The notes below the pieces were generated by a model. It was not told the origin of the DNA and ran no database searches. It saw only the letters and a program-made list of their open reading frames with translations. The position numbers were made by a program, and so were the translations under genes. DNA of 5,584 nt from Microbacteriaceae bacterium (GTDB lineage: Bacteria > Actinomycetota > Actinomycetes > Actinomycetales > Microbacteriaceae), in the NCBI GenBank assembly GCA_012511645.1, contig JAAZFP010000014.1, forward strand, positions 1 through 5,584, given 5' to 3'. Shown here in pieces: positions 5,576 through 5,584 of this stretch; position 1 is the stretch's first letter, and the number at the start of each line of letters is the position of its first letter.

Positions 5576-5584
5576 GGGGCTCAA

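Noticed and set aside
4751..5584. Extending the phosphatase to the TTG at the right edge of the window
   Set aside because: The added 7 codons cover the AAGGAG ribosome binding site that clearly serves the ATG at 5563.

Overview
The window looks like ordinary chromosomal DNA of a high-GC actinobacterium. The codons are rich in G/C at third positions, a GTG start is used, genes overlap through ATGA, and the order glmS, acpS, alr, tsaE, tsaB, rimI, tsaD is a known actinobacterial housekeeping neighbourhood. Composition and protein style suggest Microbacteriaceae, perhaps Leucobacter-like. That placement is inference from memory of the families, not a search result.

Layout: bases 2-388 hold the 3' end of glmS (glucosamine-6-phosphate synthase). 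After a 14-nt gap come acpS (403-774), one long frame encoding alanine racemase fused to TsaE (771-2450), tsaB (2451-3137), rimI (3134-3604) and tsaD (3601-4728). These are all on the + strand and very tightly packed: three ATGA overlaps and one stop codon directly abutting a start codon. They read as one translationally coupled operon. A 22-nt gap with a small inverted repeat separates tsaD from a convergent - strand gene (4751-5563) for an MptpB-type tyrosine/serine phosphatase, whose start and ribosome binding site lie just inside the right edge. No stretch over 300 bases lacks a gene. I see no tRNA, rRNA, mobile element or CRISPR array.

How the genes work together: GlmS (UDP-GlcNAc supply) and Alr (D-alanine supply) feed peptidoglycan synthesis. 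AcpS activates acyl carrier protein for lipid synthesis. TsaB, TsaD and the TsaE domain form the complex that transfers the threonylcarbamoyl group to A37 of ANN-decoding tRNAs; the TsaC/Sua5 enzyme that makes the donor is not in the window. RimI is a GNAT N-acetyltransferase that commonly travels with tsaB and tsaD.

The most notable point is the single-frame Alr-TsaE fusion, which physically joins a cell-wall precursor enzyme to the ATPase of a tRNA-modification complex. Second are two strong tandem inverted repeats within the first 71 nt of the tsaB frame. I found no convincing evidence of an entirely new system; apart from these points the region is conserved housekeeping DNA.
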